Shown in pieces: positions 26,101 to 34,595 of a stretch of 38,922 nucleotides of DNA. The notes beneath the pieces were generated by a model. The model worked only from the letters and a program-made list of their open reading frames with translations. It had not been told where the DNA came from and ran no database searches. The position numbers were made by a program, and so were the translations under genes. Within the stretch, counting starts at the first letter, position 1, and each line of letters begins with the position of its first letter. Source of the stretch: a virus; IMG/VR virus record IMGVR_UViG_3300025879_000003, positions 1 to 38,922 of that record; one strand, given 5' to 3'.

Positions 26101-28772
26101 TCACCATCAACAGACGGTGCAACGTAGGAGCCATCATCCTCCAAGCCCGCGCCCGTCTGTGTCGCGTTGATCTCCGACTGGTGAGCGGCGAGCGAGGTGG
26201 TCACAGAGCCAAACTGTGTGTCGATCCCTGCGAGGTGTGAGTCGAGGTCAGCGGCGCTTGCGGTGTAGCTCACTGCAGTGTGCGCTGTCTCGATGTCTGC
26301 ACCGCCCAACGTAAGCGCTCCGTCGGTGGGGGTGAGCGTGTTGACGCTGTTCACCGCGAGGCCAAGCTCGGTGTCGATCCCTGCGAGGTGTGAGTCGAGA
26401 TCAGCGGCGCTTGCGGTGTAGCTCACTGCAGTGTGCGCTGTCTCGATGTCCGCGCCACCCAGCGTGATGTTTCCGTCTACGGCGGCGATGTTATTAACCG
26501 TCGCTGTCTCAAGTGTGCCGAGCTTGGTGTCGATCCCTGCGAGGTGAGCTTCGACGTCGGCGCTCGCGCTCGTGTAGTTTGTTGGTGTCGCGACTACGCT
26601 CGCGTCGCTCGCCGCTCCACTTGTTGCGATGTCGGCAAGGTCGGCGCTGTTCGCTTTGTCGGCGAGTCGGCTGTCGATCCCGGCGAGGTGAGCCTCAACG
26701 TCAGCGGTCGCGGCGCTGTACTCGGTGGGCGTGGCTGTGACGCTCGCGTCGCTCGCCGTTCCACTTGTCGCGATGTCGGCAAGATCAGCTGTGTTCGCTT
26801 TGTCGGCGAGTCGCGTATCAATACCTGCGAGGTGCGAGTCGAGGTCAGCCGCGCTCGCTGTGTAGTCGCTTGCGGTGTGCGCTGTCTCGATGTCTGCACC
26901 GCCCAACGTAAGCGCCCCATCGGTGGGTGTGAGCGTGTTGACGCTGTTGACCGCCAAGCCGACCTCGGTGTCGATGCCTGCGAGGTGTGAGTCAAGGTCA
27001 GCCGCCGCCGCTGTGTAGTTTACTGCGGTGTGCGCGGAGTCGATGTCTGCCGCCCCCACAGTCACATCACCAGAGACAGGTGAGATGCCGTTGACTGAGG
27101 CGACGTTGTTCGTGCTGAAGTTATCGACGAGGTCGCGTGTCTCTTTGAGCTTCGCGTCAAGCGCCTCATCTGCTCCCTTGAGCGTTGAGACGGCGCCGAT
27201 GTAGTTAGTCGCGCCGTTGGCGACGTATGAGCCATCAGTCTCAAGCCCTGCACCGCTCTGTGTAGCGTCGAGCTCGGTCTGGAGGCCGTCGATCTCGCCC
27301 TCTGCGGTCGTGAGGCGACCATCGAGCGCCGTGATGTTGCCCTCGTTCGCCGTCACACGCCCATCAAGCGAGCTGATGTCGCCGTCGTTGCTCGTGATCT
27401 GCGTCTGCAAGTTGCCGAGCTCGGTGTCAACACCGCTAAGGTGTGAGTCGAGATCAGCCGCGCTTGCGGTGTAGTTTGAGGCGGTGTGCGCTGTGTCGAT
27501 GTCTGCGCCGCCCACAGTCACGTCGCCAGAGACAGGTGAGACGCCGTTGACCGTCGCGACGCTGTTGGCGCCTAGATTATCGACGATGTCGCGTGTCTCT
27601 TTGAGCTTCTCGTCGAGAAGCGTATCAGCGTCGGCAAGGTTGGTCGCGCTCGCGATGTAGTTTGACGAGCCGTCCACGATGTACGCGCCACCGCTTGTCA
27701 GTCCTGCGCCGCTCTGTGTGGTGTTGACCTCGAACTGAAGGCTCGCGACGCCGTCCGCGTTCAGCTTCACTTGGGCGTCGAGCAACGTATCGGCACCACG
27801 AAGGCTCGTCGCACTCGCGATGTAGTTTGCCGAGGGGGAGTTGATGTACTGCCCACCCGCCGCAAGACCTGCACCGCTCTGTGTAGCGTCGAGCTCGGCT
27901 TGGATGTCGTCGAGCTCGCCCTCGGCGGTCGTGAGACGGCTGTTGAGCGAGCTCAAGCTGTCTCGGTTGACCTTCACTTGATCGTCGAGCAGAGAGTCAG
28001 CCTGCTTGAGCGTTGTCGCGGTGCTGATGTAGGTCGCGGTAGGGTCTGGCGTATAAGAGCCGTTGCTGTTCAAGCCGGCGCTACTCTGTGTCGTCGCTTG
28101 CTCGGTTTGGAGCGTGCCGATCTCGCCCTCTGCGGTTGTGAGCCGGCCGTCGATCGAGCTGATGTCGCCTTCGTTCGTCGTGACACGAGCGGTGAGCGCG
28201 TCGTGGTCGGCTTGCGTGACAGCGTTGAGCACGTCGGCGACCGTCAGCTCACGATTGATCCACTCCTCACCTGTGCCGTCGTACACCAAGACCTGTCCGT
28301 TGGCTTCAGCGTTGATCGCAACGTCGAGCAGATCGGTCAGAACACTGATCGACTCGCTGTTGTCGACCTTCGTGATCGCGTCGTCGTAGTCAGTCTCACC
28401 GCTCGCGATGTCACGAGTCACAACGAGGTGATCGCCGACCGCCCACTCTTGGCCATAGAGCTCTTTTGTGACGTTGGTGTCGGTGGGGTTCAGCTTGACG
28501 TTGGTGACGACGTAATAGTCGCCAGCTTTCGTCGAGCCTGTGGTGAGGTCTGGGACGCCGATGCCGATGTCGTAGGCGCCCTTGAACTCCATGCCGCCTG
28601 TGAGCCCGGCGAGCTCCGCTTGCAGACCTGCCGGCGTGACGGCGATCAGCTCGCTTGTGCCCGCTTGCGCCTCTGCGATGGTGGCGAGGCGCACCTTGCC
28701 AGATGTGGTGGTTGTTGCATTGGGAACAGAGGCAGAGCCTCCGAGAGATGCAGGTCTGATCCTAATCGCCAT
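23121..28772 (-). CDS. Giant repetitive tail fibre
   Basis: A 1,883-residue fibre, by far the largest gene. The N-terminus has a GKVRLATIAEAQAGTSELIAVTP segment, and a related TLGLVELATDAEAQAA occurs near the C-terminus; both are typical of phage fibre collagen-like or trimer modules. A repeated unit of about 50 residues (GGADI-TAHTA--YTASAADLDSHLAGIDT) occurs eight times, with two diverged copies. Six 'TQSGAGL--GGSY--NYI--ATSL--AD-LLD' units and two copies of the 39-residue SPALTGTPTAPTA module, well known from other fibres, are interspersed. Coiled-coil heptads (LTTAEGEIGTLQTE) link them. It would form a long trimeric fibre that binds the host. The start has AAGGGG before ATG. Confidence 0.85.
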   Translation of the reverse strand: MAIRIRPASLGGSASVPNATTTTSGKVRLATIAEAQAGTSELIAVTPAGLQAELAGLTGGMEFKGAYDIGIGVPDLTTGSTKAGDYYVVTNVKLNPTDTNVTKELYGQEWAVGDHLVVTRDIASGETDYDDAITKVDNSESISVLTDLLDVAINAEANGQVLVYDGTGEEWINRELTVADVLNAVTQADHDALTARVTTNEGDISSIDGRLTTAEGEIGTLQTEQATTQSSAGLNSNGSYTPDPTATYISTATTLKQADSLLDDQVKVNRDSLSSLNSRLTTAEGELDDIQAELDATQSGAGLAAGGQYINSPSANYIASATSLRGADTLLDAQVKLNADGVASLQFEVNTTQSGAGLTSGGAYIVDGSSNYIASATNLADADTLLDEKLKETRDIVDNLGANSVATVNGVSPVSGDVTVGGADIDTAHTASNYTASAADLDSHLSGVDTELGNLQTQITSNDGDISSLDGRVTANEGNITALDGRLTTAEGEIDGLQTELDATQSGAGLETDGSYVANGATNYIGAVSTLKGADEALDAKLKETRDLVDNFSTNNVASVNGISPVSGDVTVGAADIDSAHTAVNYTAAAADLDSHLAGIDTEVGLAVNSVNTLTPTDGALTLGGADIETAHTASDYTASAADLDSHLAGIDTRLADKANTADLADIATSGTASDASVTATPTEYSAATADVEAHLAGIDSRLADKANSADLADIATSGAASDASVVATPTNYTSASADVEAHLAGIDTKLGTLETATVNNIAAVDGNITLGGADIETAHTAVSYTASAADLDSHLAGIDTELGLAVNSVNTLTPTDGALTLGGADIETAHTAVSYTASAADLDSHLAGIDTQFGSVTTSLAAHQSEINATQTGAGLEDDGSYVAPSVDGDLLSTATSLRNADEVLAANVFTNLQKHSAEFVLRSINTSQVGTDYADAMYVIPMGSSALTISLPDATDAEELLNAANGFAVSNRSANDVTIALGVQTANIDGVDYQVYFGGELESDPATEYDALITSITVPPRTTLYFAMDRHTVGGSLNRYVFYPRKIDSLAQMSDVDLTGLADGDALVYSATNGRFEVSPLGTTSVSSVNGVSPVGGDVALGGADIDTAHTAVGYTASAADLDSHLAGIDTSLQGKSLVSASIITGAGLEEDGSYLANGATNYLDTATSLKEADEALDTELALKANIASPALTGTPTAPTASLGTNTTQIATTAFVASGLALKANIASPALTGTPTAPTASQGTNTTQIATTAFVASELSALSTTAQGAEGVIQVSDGSAGFAAGQWSLNATSGAFLPDGNSTRDIGSASARAKDAYLNALKVGAGQLDVSIDGTSGRLVAGGGATALTADSTEIVLSSDLATVATSGDYADLSNAPTSFINSASFITDADALTLESGKHYIIGTATGSTKTMTLPSVTNNGEYIRVTNWGLGELVIQVDQADTNAHLLVGQNITLNGQVTVESKATVDLFGFNYSQGGTDYQPAWGCYFSSSIELNTRSFTTDGQLPVYDATKQELYAGDLGDLSLSFSATNYDETRGATVDGTKVIHHLGGIDDELGALDTALTTLDGEAVKTVNTLTPTDGAVVLGGADIETAHTAVNYTASAADLDSHLAGLDTEVGLAVNSVNTITPTDGALTLGGEHIDTAHTASDYTAAASDLDSHLAGIDTRLSEKVNAADGLNGLDDVDLTVAPTDGQILLFDGVSSTFKAGPPPAPVADETTLGLVELATDAEAQAATATDRAIVPSNLAALDLDTFADVAYPSAPTDNQVLQWVNTNSRWEPKTFSPPAPNVTSASPGSTYAITTHEGIEEIYLLTPSVNCTVSLPTASASGSGYKYNIKNLSANEITINDTIDGVSGLVLGFQNASATIVSDGTSWYVI
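24990..25223 (-). repeat. Two tandem 117-base (39-residue) fibre modules
   Basis: Positions 25223-25107 and 25106-24990 encode the same 39-residue module (ALKANIASPALTG..., ending ATTAFVASxL), nearly identical at DNA level. This module type is common in unrelated phage fibres and is thought to spread by recombination. Confidence 0.75.
26221..26526 (-). repeat. Tandem 153-base (51-residue) fibre repeat, recent duplication
   Basis: The stretch beginning at 26221 and the one beginning at 26374 align without gaps at an offset of 153 bases. They are almost identical over at least 75 bases, giving two nearly identical 51-residue units. Other copies of this unit in the same gene are more diverged. 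Confidence 0.65.
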
Positions 28773-28782
28773 GAGTCACCCC

Positions 28783-29166
28783 TTAAAAGTCAAAGCCAGC
28801 GAGAACATAAACGCTATCATCCGCGCTACCCTTAGTAACGCTGATGGTCTGCACTAAAGCGCTCAAAGTACCCACATCATCAGTATGAGCTGAGTAAGCG
28901 AGCACAGGCATCTCATTGTCTACGCTGTCACTCGCCAAAGTGCGTGGGCGATACTTCACATAAGCCACGTTCTCAAGGCTGAGATTGACCACGCCAACCC
29001 AAGCAAACTTAAGCCCAGAGGCGCAGGCCTCACCTGTGGTGGTGTCATAGAAGTCAGCGCTGCTCAAGTCATGCCAATCAGTGTCAGCAAAGGATGAAAG
29101 ATCAGCAAAAGCGCGGATTGACCCCGCTTTGATCGGATTGGTAATGCCTAAGCCTACAGATGACAT
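28783..29166 (-). CDS. Hypothetical tail-tip protein
   Basis: A 127-residue protein between the CHAP hydrolase and the fibre, with AGGAG before the ATG. It is strand-rich and has no membrane segment. It opens with a short fibre-like segment (SSVGLGITNPIKAGSIRAF), and the middle has ASGLKFAWVGVVNLSLENVAYVKYRPR. It may join the fibre to the tail tip. No family was recognised. Confidence 0.5.
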   Translation of the reverse strand: MSSVGLGITNPIKAGSIRAFADLSSFADTDWHDLSSADFYDTTTGEACASGLKFAWVGVVNLSLENVAYVKYRPRTLASDSVDNEMPVLAYSAHTDDVGTLSALVQTISVTKGSADDSVYVLAGFDF

Positions 29167-29168
29167 AA

Positions 29169-29849
29169 TCAGCGCTCCTCAAAATCTTCAGGAAGTAGTC
29201 GATAGATGTGAGCCACGCTGTCAAGCGAGCGCTCTCTTTTGATCACACCCTCGGTAGGCCCATGAGGGCTCATGCCGTGAGCGTTGCCCTCGATGGTGGG
29301 GAAGTTGCCTGACTCATCAGGAGCTCCCACACAGAGTGTGATGTGATTGCCTTGAGAGGGTGAGTGAGTGTCATCGGTGAACACGACAACGATGTCCCCA
29401 GGCATGGGTTCTTCACCCTCACGCAAGCGAGATGTGCGCCCCCAATTATTCATGAGGCGATAACATGAGGGCATGATCTTCTTGCGTATGTCAGCGAGTA
29501 AAGCCGAGCCATAACAGAAGGCCACGAAAGCCCCACACCAAGAGAATTGACCATTCCTGGTGTAATCCTTCTCCCATGACCAACTGAGTCCATCACGCCC
29601 CTTGATGTAGGCGTTGATGCGCTCGTAATCGCCCTCATATTGAGGCTCAGTCACATCACGCTCCCACTCAGCCTCAGCGCGCTCAATGGCGCGGCGCGCA
29701 TGCTCTGAGGGATAGACAGCTCGCTCATAATAGCCACGCGCTGGCTCAGGTGAGCAGTCTAAAGACATGTGAGACACCGAGCGTTGAAGGCGTCTAACCT
29801 CATGCTCTAGGTGCTCAATCTGTGTAGAGAGTTCTGCTTTTGTAGCCAT
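29169..29849 (-). CDS. CHAP-type peptidoglycan hydrolase
   Basis: A 226-residue protein. The N-terminus (5-28) is a coiled coil. The CHAP amidase/endopeptidase domain covers about 65-220: SWCGAFVAFCYG with catalytic Cys105, PMPGDIVVVF at 148-157, then GNHITLCVG with catalytic His169, and IEGNA (Glu187/Asn189). It lies after the tail-hub gene in a tail module, so it may degrade the cell wall during DNA entry. It is also the only peptidoglycan hydrolase seen in the window, so it may double as the endolysin. Its start follows the hub stop with a one-base overlap. Confidence 0.8.
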   Translation of the reverse strand: MATKAELSTQIEHLEHEVRRLQRSVSHMSLDCSPEPARGYYERAVYPSEHARRAIERAEAEWERDVTEPQYEGDYERINAYIKGRDGLSWSWEKDYTRNGQFSWCGAFVAFCYGSALLADIRKKIMPSCYRLMNNWGRTSRLREGEEPMPGDIVVVFTDDTHSPSQGNHITLCVGAPDESGNFPTIEGNAHGMSPHGPTEGVIKRERSLDSVAHIYRLLPEDFEER

Positions 29850-32800
29850 TAAGAATACTCCTGAGCCTCTGTGCTAGAGCCTAGCAGAGGAGGGCTCGCG
29901 TTGGAAGCGAGATAACCGTCTAGCTTATGGTGTGTGCTCGCTGAGTTATATGTGGTGGGCTCAAGTGTACCACCTGCTGTGGTGATACCATGAGCGGTGG
30001 TAAAGGTGATGGCTGTCTCTGAGACCGCTTGGATGATAAGCCCTGTGATGGCGTTGTCCTCGTTGCCCTCTGGCAGATAGTCCACCACATCACCCACAGC
30101 GAAGAAGTCAGCATCATAAGATGTGGTGGCGTCTGTGAAATCGTTGGCGCTGATTAAGACTGAGGTGGAGTCAACCACTGAGCTGACTGTCGCTGAGGCG
30201 TTCCATCTCACGGACGAGATGCCGAAGGAAATCAGCTCAATCTCAGCGCCCTCTCTCATAAGGTCTTGGCGAATAGAGCGAACCATACCCACCTCACCGC
30301 TCACGCCCCACTCGTCACCATAACCCTTGAGCAGAGGGGAGCTCACCGAGACATAAGAGCCCACATCAAGAAGCATACTCTGACCTGTGCCTATGCTTCC
30401 CCTCCATGATCTGATTGGATTGGAGAGCAAGCGCCAAAGGCGAGCCATGACAGGAAGGAAAGCTCCTGTGATGTCACCCACAGCGCCGCCAATGTCCTGA
30501 CCTGTTAGCGCGTAGAGGTCGAGGTCGATCTTTGAGCGCTCGCCACCATAGCGGTTAATCGCCTCTTGATTGTTGAAGGTGAGCTGAGAGGTAAACTTTT
30601 GCTCCTCGATGAGCCAGTTATAGCTCACTCCAACCTGCGTCACTATGTCCTCATATATCGACCATGTAGGAGGCGCATCCGCGAGCCAATCACCCTCGCC
30701 TATGGTGGCCTTTACATCAACGCTCACCTCTGTCCCGATAGGCTGGAGCGTGAGCAGAGATGCCCCTGTTGAGGAGCGCGACATGATCAACGCACAGCCC
30801 ATCAGCTTGAGGAGGTCTTGCACCACATCACGCAGGTTGACGCCCTCACCACTGATTGAGCCTGAGAAGATGAAGGGTGAGATGCCATCATAAGCCAAGA
30901 AGCTCGCCTCATCTATGTCTGATGAGGGAATAGCAAGACCGAGCGAATAAACATCATAAGGGCCATTTTTGCCAAAGCCGCCGCCACTCTCCAACAGCTT
31001 GAGCAGGATTGAACCTGGGCGCTCTCGGCTGAAGCGAGCGCCGCCAAAAATCTCAACTCGCTCAGTGTCTGACCAATCACCAAAAGAGGTAATCTCAGAC
31101 CAATCTTGTCGGCGGTCAAGATGGATTAAGTAGCCTATGTTGACGCCATCATAAGAAGCCACGCTCTCATGTGTGGCCTTAATCCATTGGTAGCGCTCCT
31201 CACCTAAGTCTCGATCTGTAAACTTAACTTGAAGATCATAACTTACATCTGTGGCGATAGTAGGCAACCCTAGCGAGCCCTCAACCAAGATGGTGAGCTC
31301 ACGCCTCTGATACCACGCGCGCGCGATGTCTCTGAGAGGATAGGATGCTGTCGTGTTGTCGTCATTATCAGGCACAGACAGCTTGAGCTTGATACCTTCT
31401 GAGGCGGCGCGTTGGCTCCCCTCTTGGCGCAGGTCGAGCGGATAGCCTATGCGCTCGACATTACCAAATGGCTCATAAGGCACGATCCCAAAACCAAAGC
31501 CATCACCCACCCACCGCTTAGGCTCGTATGCTTTACCATCAACCACCAAGCGCTTCAGCGAGGCGTTGCTCAGCACGATATAAGGTCTCGTCACACCTGG
31601 TGGTCGCGTGGCTCTTACATGCACCGAGTTCCCTCGGCTGATGCTGAGGTGAGCCCATGCTGCCCTCTCGTTCCCAATCGGGGTGAGATCAAAGTTAGCA
31701 TCAGAGCTTAACTCAGCGCGCAGTACATCGGGCCAAGGCTTAACCTCTGATGTGCCTAGCTTAACAGCTTTATTCTCAATCTTTGGGTTTGTGCGTACTC
31801 TGAAAAAGTCTGCGCCTGCCTCTGTGCCGCTTTGAGATAGCCCTTCACTCTTGGCTGTATCATAGCCACCTTGTATCAGATAAACCTTGACCCCTGGCGC
31901 CTCAAGAAAGGCGTAGCGTGGGTGAGGCGTTGCGTAGTTCTCGTCATATCCATCAGGCAGACTAGAGCTAAACATCTGCAAATTGTCGGGTTGAACAGGT
32001 GAAAATGAATAGGTGCCTGCCACCTCATCAATCAGAAACTTATCAATGTAATAAACCGAGTCATTATCAAGCCCCACACCCCAATCAAACCAAGAGGCGC
32101 GTGAGCCATCAAAGTAGTGAAAGTCTTGCACTAGCTTGGTTGAGATGCGCCCTCGGTCTGACAGCTCAGTGTCGATCAGCGCACTGATAGGAAGCAGGCT
32201 GAGGCTCACCACACCTCCCTCCTCAACGATGGGCGAGGAGTCAAGGAAGCCGTTGACGAGCTCCACGAAGTCACTGAGCGATCCATCGGGGTATTGCTGA
32301 GCCACCCAGAGCGAGGCGCGCCGACCTCTAAAGGTGGTAATGGCTGATGTGACCTCTGGCACAAATGAGCCAAAGTCAGCGATCCTATGAGATTGGCGCT
32401 GAGAGCCACCGACCGCGCGCGCTGTATAGGTGAGGCGCGCGCCGCCTGTGATGGAGGTGTAGCCTGTCACCTTGAGTGTCTCTGCACCAATGTGCATCAC
32501 AGCAGGGAAGCTCAGCGCTGAAGGCTCAGTGTCGATGTCGAGCGTTCCGCTGTCGCTGTCATAGTCCAAGTCTTCGATGATCTGAGCCCTGAAGGGAGCC
32601 TCAGCGCGAGCGCCACAGCGCCCGAAGATCACAGCAGGGTCGCTCTCTCCTCCTCTAGTGCGATCACTCGCCAAGGAGATCGTGACAGCGCCATAAGAGG
32701 CGATGCCACCGCTTGGATCGATGGAGCCAGAGAAGGCCCCCACATCAACAATCGCGCGCTGATTGGCGTAGCTAATCCCATCGACAACCACCGCGCTCAT

Positions 32801-32899
32801 ATTGGCGAGCGATGGGTCAATATCATGTGAGGTGTAGCGAGTAGGGAGGCCTGCGATTTCAAGCACAAAGACGCGCCGCGCGTGTTGATCGGTGATCAT
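29849..32899 (-). CDS. Large tail-hub / tip protein
   Basis: A 1,016-residue beta-rich protein located after the tape measure, as lambda J or other hub proteins are. The N-terminus has VFVLEIAGLPTRYTSH, which resembles the start of hub proteins in related phages. The middle is strand-rich with many Ser/Asp turns. Around 700-870 it carries segments (ALIMSRSSTGASLLTLQPIG, and IGTGQSMLLDVGSYVSVSSPLLKG) like the hub-type beta domains. The end has a fibre-joining look (ISSVRWNASATVSS). It overlaps the previous gene by ATGA. Assignment is by position and length, without a diagnostic motif. Confidence 0.6.
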   Translation of the reverse strand: MITDQHARRVFVLEIAGLPTRYTSHDIDPSLANMSAVVVDGISYANQRAIVDVGAFSGSIDPSGGIASYGAVTISLASDRTRGGESDPAVIFGRCGARAEAPFRAQIIEDLDYDSDSGTLDIDTEPSALSFPAVMHIGAETLKVTGYTSITGGARLTYTARAVGGSQRQSHRIADFGSFVPEVTSAITTFRGRRASLWVAQQYPDGSLSDFVELVNGFLDSSPIVEEGGVVSLSLLPISALIDTELSDRGRISTKLVQDFHYFDGSRASWFDWGVGLDNDSVYYIDKFLIDEVAGTYSFSPVQPDNLQMFSSSLPDGYDENYATPHPRYAFLEAPGVKVYLIQGGYDTAKSEGLSQSGTEAGADFFRVRTNPKIENKAVKLGTSEVKPWPDVLRAELSSDANFDLTPIGNERAAWAHLSISRGNSVHVRATRPPGVTRPYIVLSNASLKRLVVDGKAYEPKRWVGDGFGFGIVPYEPFGNVERIGYPLDLRQEGSQRAASEGIKLKLSVPDNDDNTTASYPLRDIARAWYQRRELTILVEGSLGLPTIATDVSYDLQVKFTDRDLGEERYQWIKATHESVASYDGVNIGYLIHLDRRQDWSEITSFGDWSDTERVEIFGGARFSRERPGSILLKLLESGGGFGKNGPYDVYSLGLAIPSSDIDEASFLAYDGISPFIFSGSISGEGVNLRDVVQDLLKLMGCALIMSRSSTGASLLTLQPIGTEVSVDVKATIGEGDWLADAPPTWSIYEDIVTQVGVSYNWLIEEQKFTSQLTFNNQEAINRYGGERSKIDLDLYALTGQDIGGAVGDITGAFLPVMARLWRLLSNPIRSWRGSIGTGQSMLLDVGSYVSVSSPLLKGYGDEWGVSGEVGMVRSIRQDLMREGAEIELISFGISSVRWNASATVSSVVDSTSVLISANDFTDATTSYDADFFAVGDVVDYLPEGNEDNAITGLIIQAVSETAITFTTAHGITTAGGTLEPTTYNSASTHHKLDGYLASNASPPLLGSSTEAQEYS

Positions 32900-33543
32900 G
32901 TAGCCTCCTGATAAATGTCAAAGACGTTGAGGTTATAGATGAGCGCGCCCTCGGTCTGTATGCAGAGCGTCAAGACCTGCCCTCTATAGGCTGCGGGAAT
33001 ATATAGAGGGCGAGGCGCTGAGAAGTCCACAAAGCCCCCCGATGGAATAGGCACAGGCTCAGCCCCTGTGCTCGCCCTCTTGACCTCCATGCCCCTGATG
33101 TTGACGCTCGTTGAGATGTCCAATGGAGACTCAAACTTAATACCATCATCAATCTTAGTGTGCTTGAAGTCAGTTGCGCTCTGAGCATAGAGCTCAATCG
33201 TGATGTATGGATCAGAGCTTGTATCGCCAGCGCAGGCATAGGTGATCTCAATAGCGAGCCACTCAGAGGAGGGCATCGTGGCGAGGAATAAATCATGATC
33301 CTCTGTATGCCCTTTGAGGATTGTCTCATAACCACCTTGGAAGACCTGCGCCTCATTGTAGATGCTGAGCTCCTCAATATAGGTGGTGCGCCCTATATGG
33401 TAGGAGCCCATAGCCCTAAATTTAACCCCCTGAAGTTGCTTAAGACTGAGAGCGAGCTGAGAGACCACGCCCCCCATAACCACACGCCCTGCGTGGGTGC
33501 TCTGCGCCTGTGGAAGCCTTGAGTAGTTAATCGGTGTCGTCAT
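32896..33543 (-). CDS. Minor tail protein
   Basis: About 215 residues from the ATG at 33543, which shares one base with the stop of the previous gene (TGATG); the open frame runs six codons earlier. It is an all-beta protein. The C-terminus has VDFSAPRPLYIPAAYRGQVLTLCIQTEGALIYNLNVFDIY, a jelly-roll-like ending related in style to the 350-residue neighbour. It is probably a tail-tip or carbohydrate-binding component; no specific family was recognised. Confidence 0.55.
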   Translation of the reverse strand: MTTPINYSRLPQAQSTHAGRVVMGGVVSQLALSLKQLQGVKFRAMGSYHIGRTTYIEELSIYNEAQVFQGGYETILKGHTEDHDLFLATMPSSEWLAIEITYACAGDTSSDPYITIELYAQSATDFKHTKIDDGIKFESPLDISTSVNIRGMEVKRASTGAEPVPIPSGGFVDFSAPRPLYIPAAYRGQVLTLCIQTEGALIYNLNVFDIYQEAT

Positions 33544-34595
33544 CAGATACCCCACACACACAGAGCCTTAATGAGCCCTGGTTCTTCAAGGAACCCATCA
33601 AAGTTTGTTCCGTTGTTGTCTAGCTCAACGCGATACATGTTGAGGTGATACAGCGCGGCATCTTCCTCGTTGTGGTCGATCTCGATTGTCAGTGTCTCAT
33701 GGTTCCACCCTACAGAGTCAAAAGTGAGAGTATGACCTAGGATAGAGAGCCGCTTGCTCTGCCCTGCTGTAAGCCCCTGGATATATGCTGAGACATGGAT
33801 GGTGAAATCTCCACTAAGGATCGCCTCTTGAGGCACATGCACAGGCTGACCCAAGACGCCTATGTCACCTGTGTAAAGGTATTTAGCAGGAGCGGGATCA
33901 CTGATTGAAGTAGGTGCAGCGTCAAGGCTCTCAACGCCCGACCAAGAGAGCCACATCTGAGGGCGCCTTCTCAGCGTCTCCACGTTGGTGAGCATATTGC
34001 GCCCCCACCTTGAGGAGAGAGGATAATCAGCGCCCACACGATCAATCCCAAAGGGGATAAACTCATCAGTCCCCTGTAGGCGCTTGCCTGGGGTGACAGG
34101 AGAGGCGAGAGGCTCCCAACGAGCCATGAGCATGGTGATCTCATGGCGAGATGTAGCGCCTGCTGTGTGCTTCACATCGAAGAAGAGTTCCACATACTCA
34201 TCAGCGATGGTCGAGGTGAGCACAACATCGATGGTCACAAGGTGAGGGCCTGCGCCTGTCGAGCAGACCTCACCATCAAACTTGCCCGCTGATGTGTCGA
34301 GACTTGCCCTAATGCACCCGCTGCCCTTAGCGACAGCATACACCTTGAGCGTGTAGTGATCGCGTGTGCAGGTCGGGATCATATAGCGCAACATCGAGCG
34401 GTATGATGTGTTCTTCTGCACCATCTGTCCCTCGGCCCACGCTTGGCTCACAACGTTAGATGTGGCGCCATAGTGCCAAAGATAATTGGCAGTCTGGCTC
34501 ATGGCAGTGACCGCGCCCTCTGCGATGGGCTGACCTGCTACTGTGGTTGTCTCATCAGCGAGCGTAGGTGGTGGTGTTGGGAAGCTGTTGCTCAT
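33543..34595 (-). CDS. Minor tail protein
   Basis: A 350-residue beta-rich protein encoded between two other minor tail genes, overlapping both. Segments such as HYTLKVYAVAKGSGCIRASLDTS and VVLTSTIADEYVELFFDVKHTAG look like strands of a carbohydrate-binding-type sandwich. A second such domain occurs near the C-terminus (GDFTIHVSAYIQG, then LTIEIDHNEEDAALYHLNMYRVEL). A tail-tip role is inferred from position. Confidence 0.55.
   Translation of the reverse strand: MSNSFPTPPPTLADETTTVAGQPIAEGAVTAMSQTANYLWHYGATSNVVSQAWAEGQMVQKNTSYRSMLRYMIPTCTRDHYTLKVYAVAKGSGCIRASLDTSAGKFDGEVCSTGAGPHLVTIDVVLTSTIADEYVELFFDVKHTAGATSRHEITMLMARWEPLASPVTPGKRLQGTDEFIPFGIDRVGADYPLSSRWGRNMLTNVETLRRRPQMWLSWSGVESLDAAPTSISDPAPAKYLYTGDIGVLGQPVHVPQEAILSGDFTIHVSAYIQGLTAGQSKRLSILGHTLTFDSVGWNHETLTIEIDHNEEDAALYHLNMYRVELDNNGTNFDGFLEEPGLIKALCVWGI

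Noticed and set aside
27771-28835. A 354-codon plus-strand open frame opposite the fibre gene
   Set aside because: It is a shadow of the repetitive fibre coding sequence. Its translation has low-complexity, Arg/Val-rich composition, no ribosome site and no promoter, and similar shadows (24390-24695, 26433-26990) arise from the same repeats.
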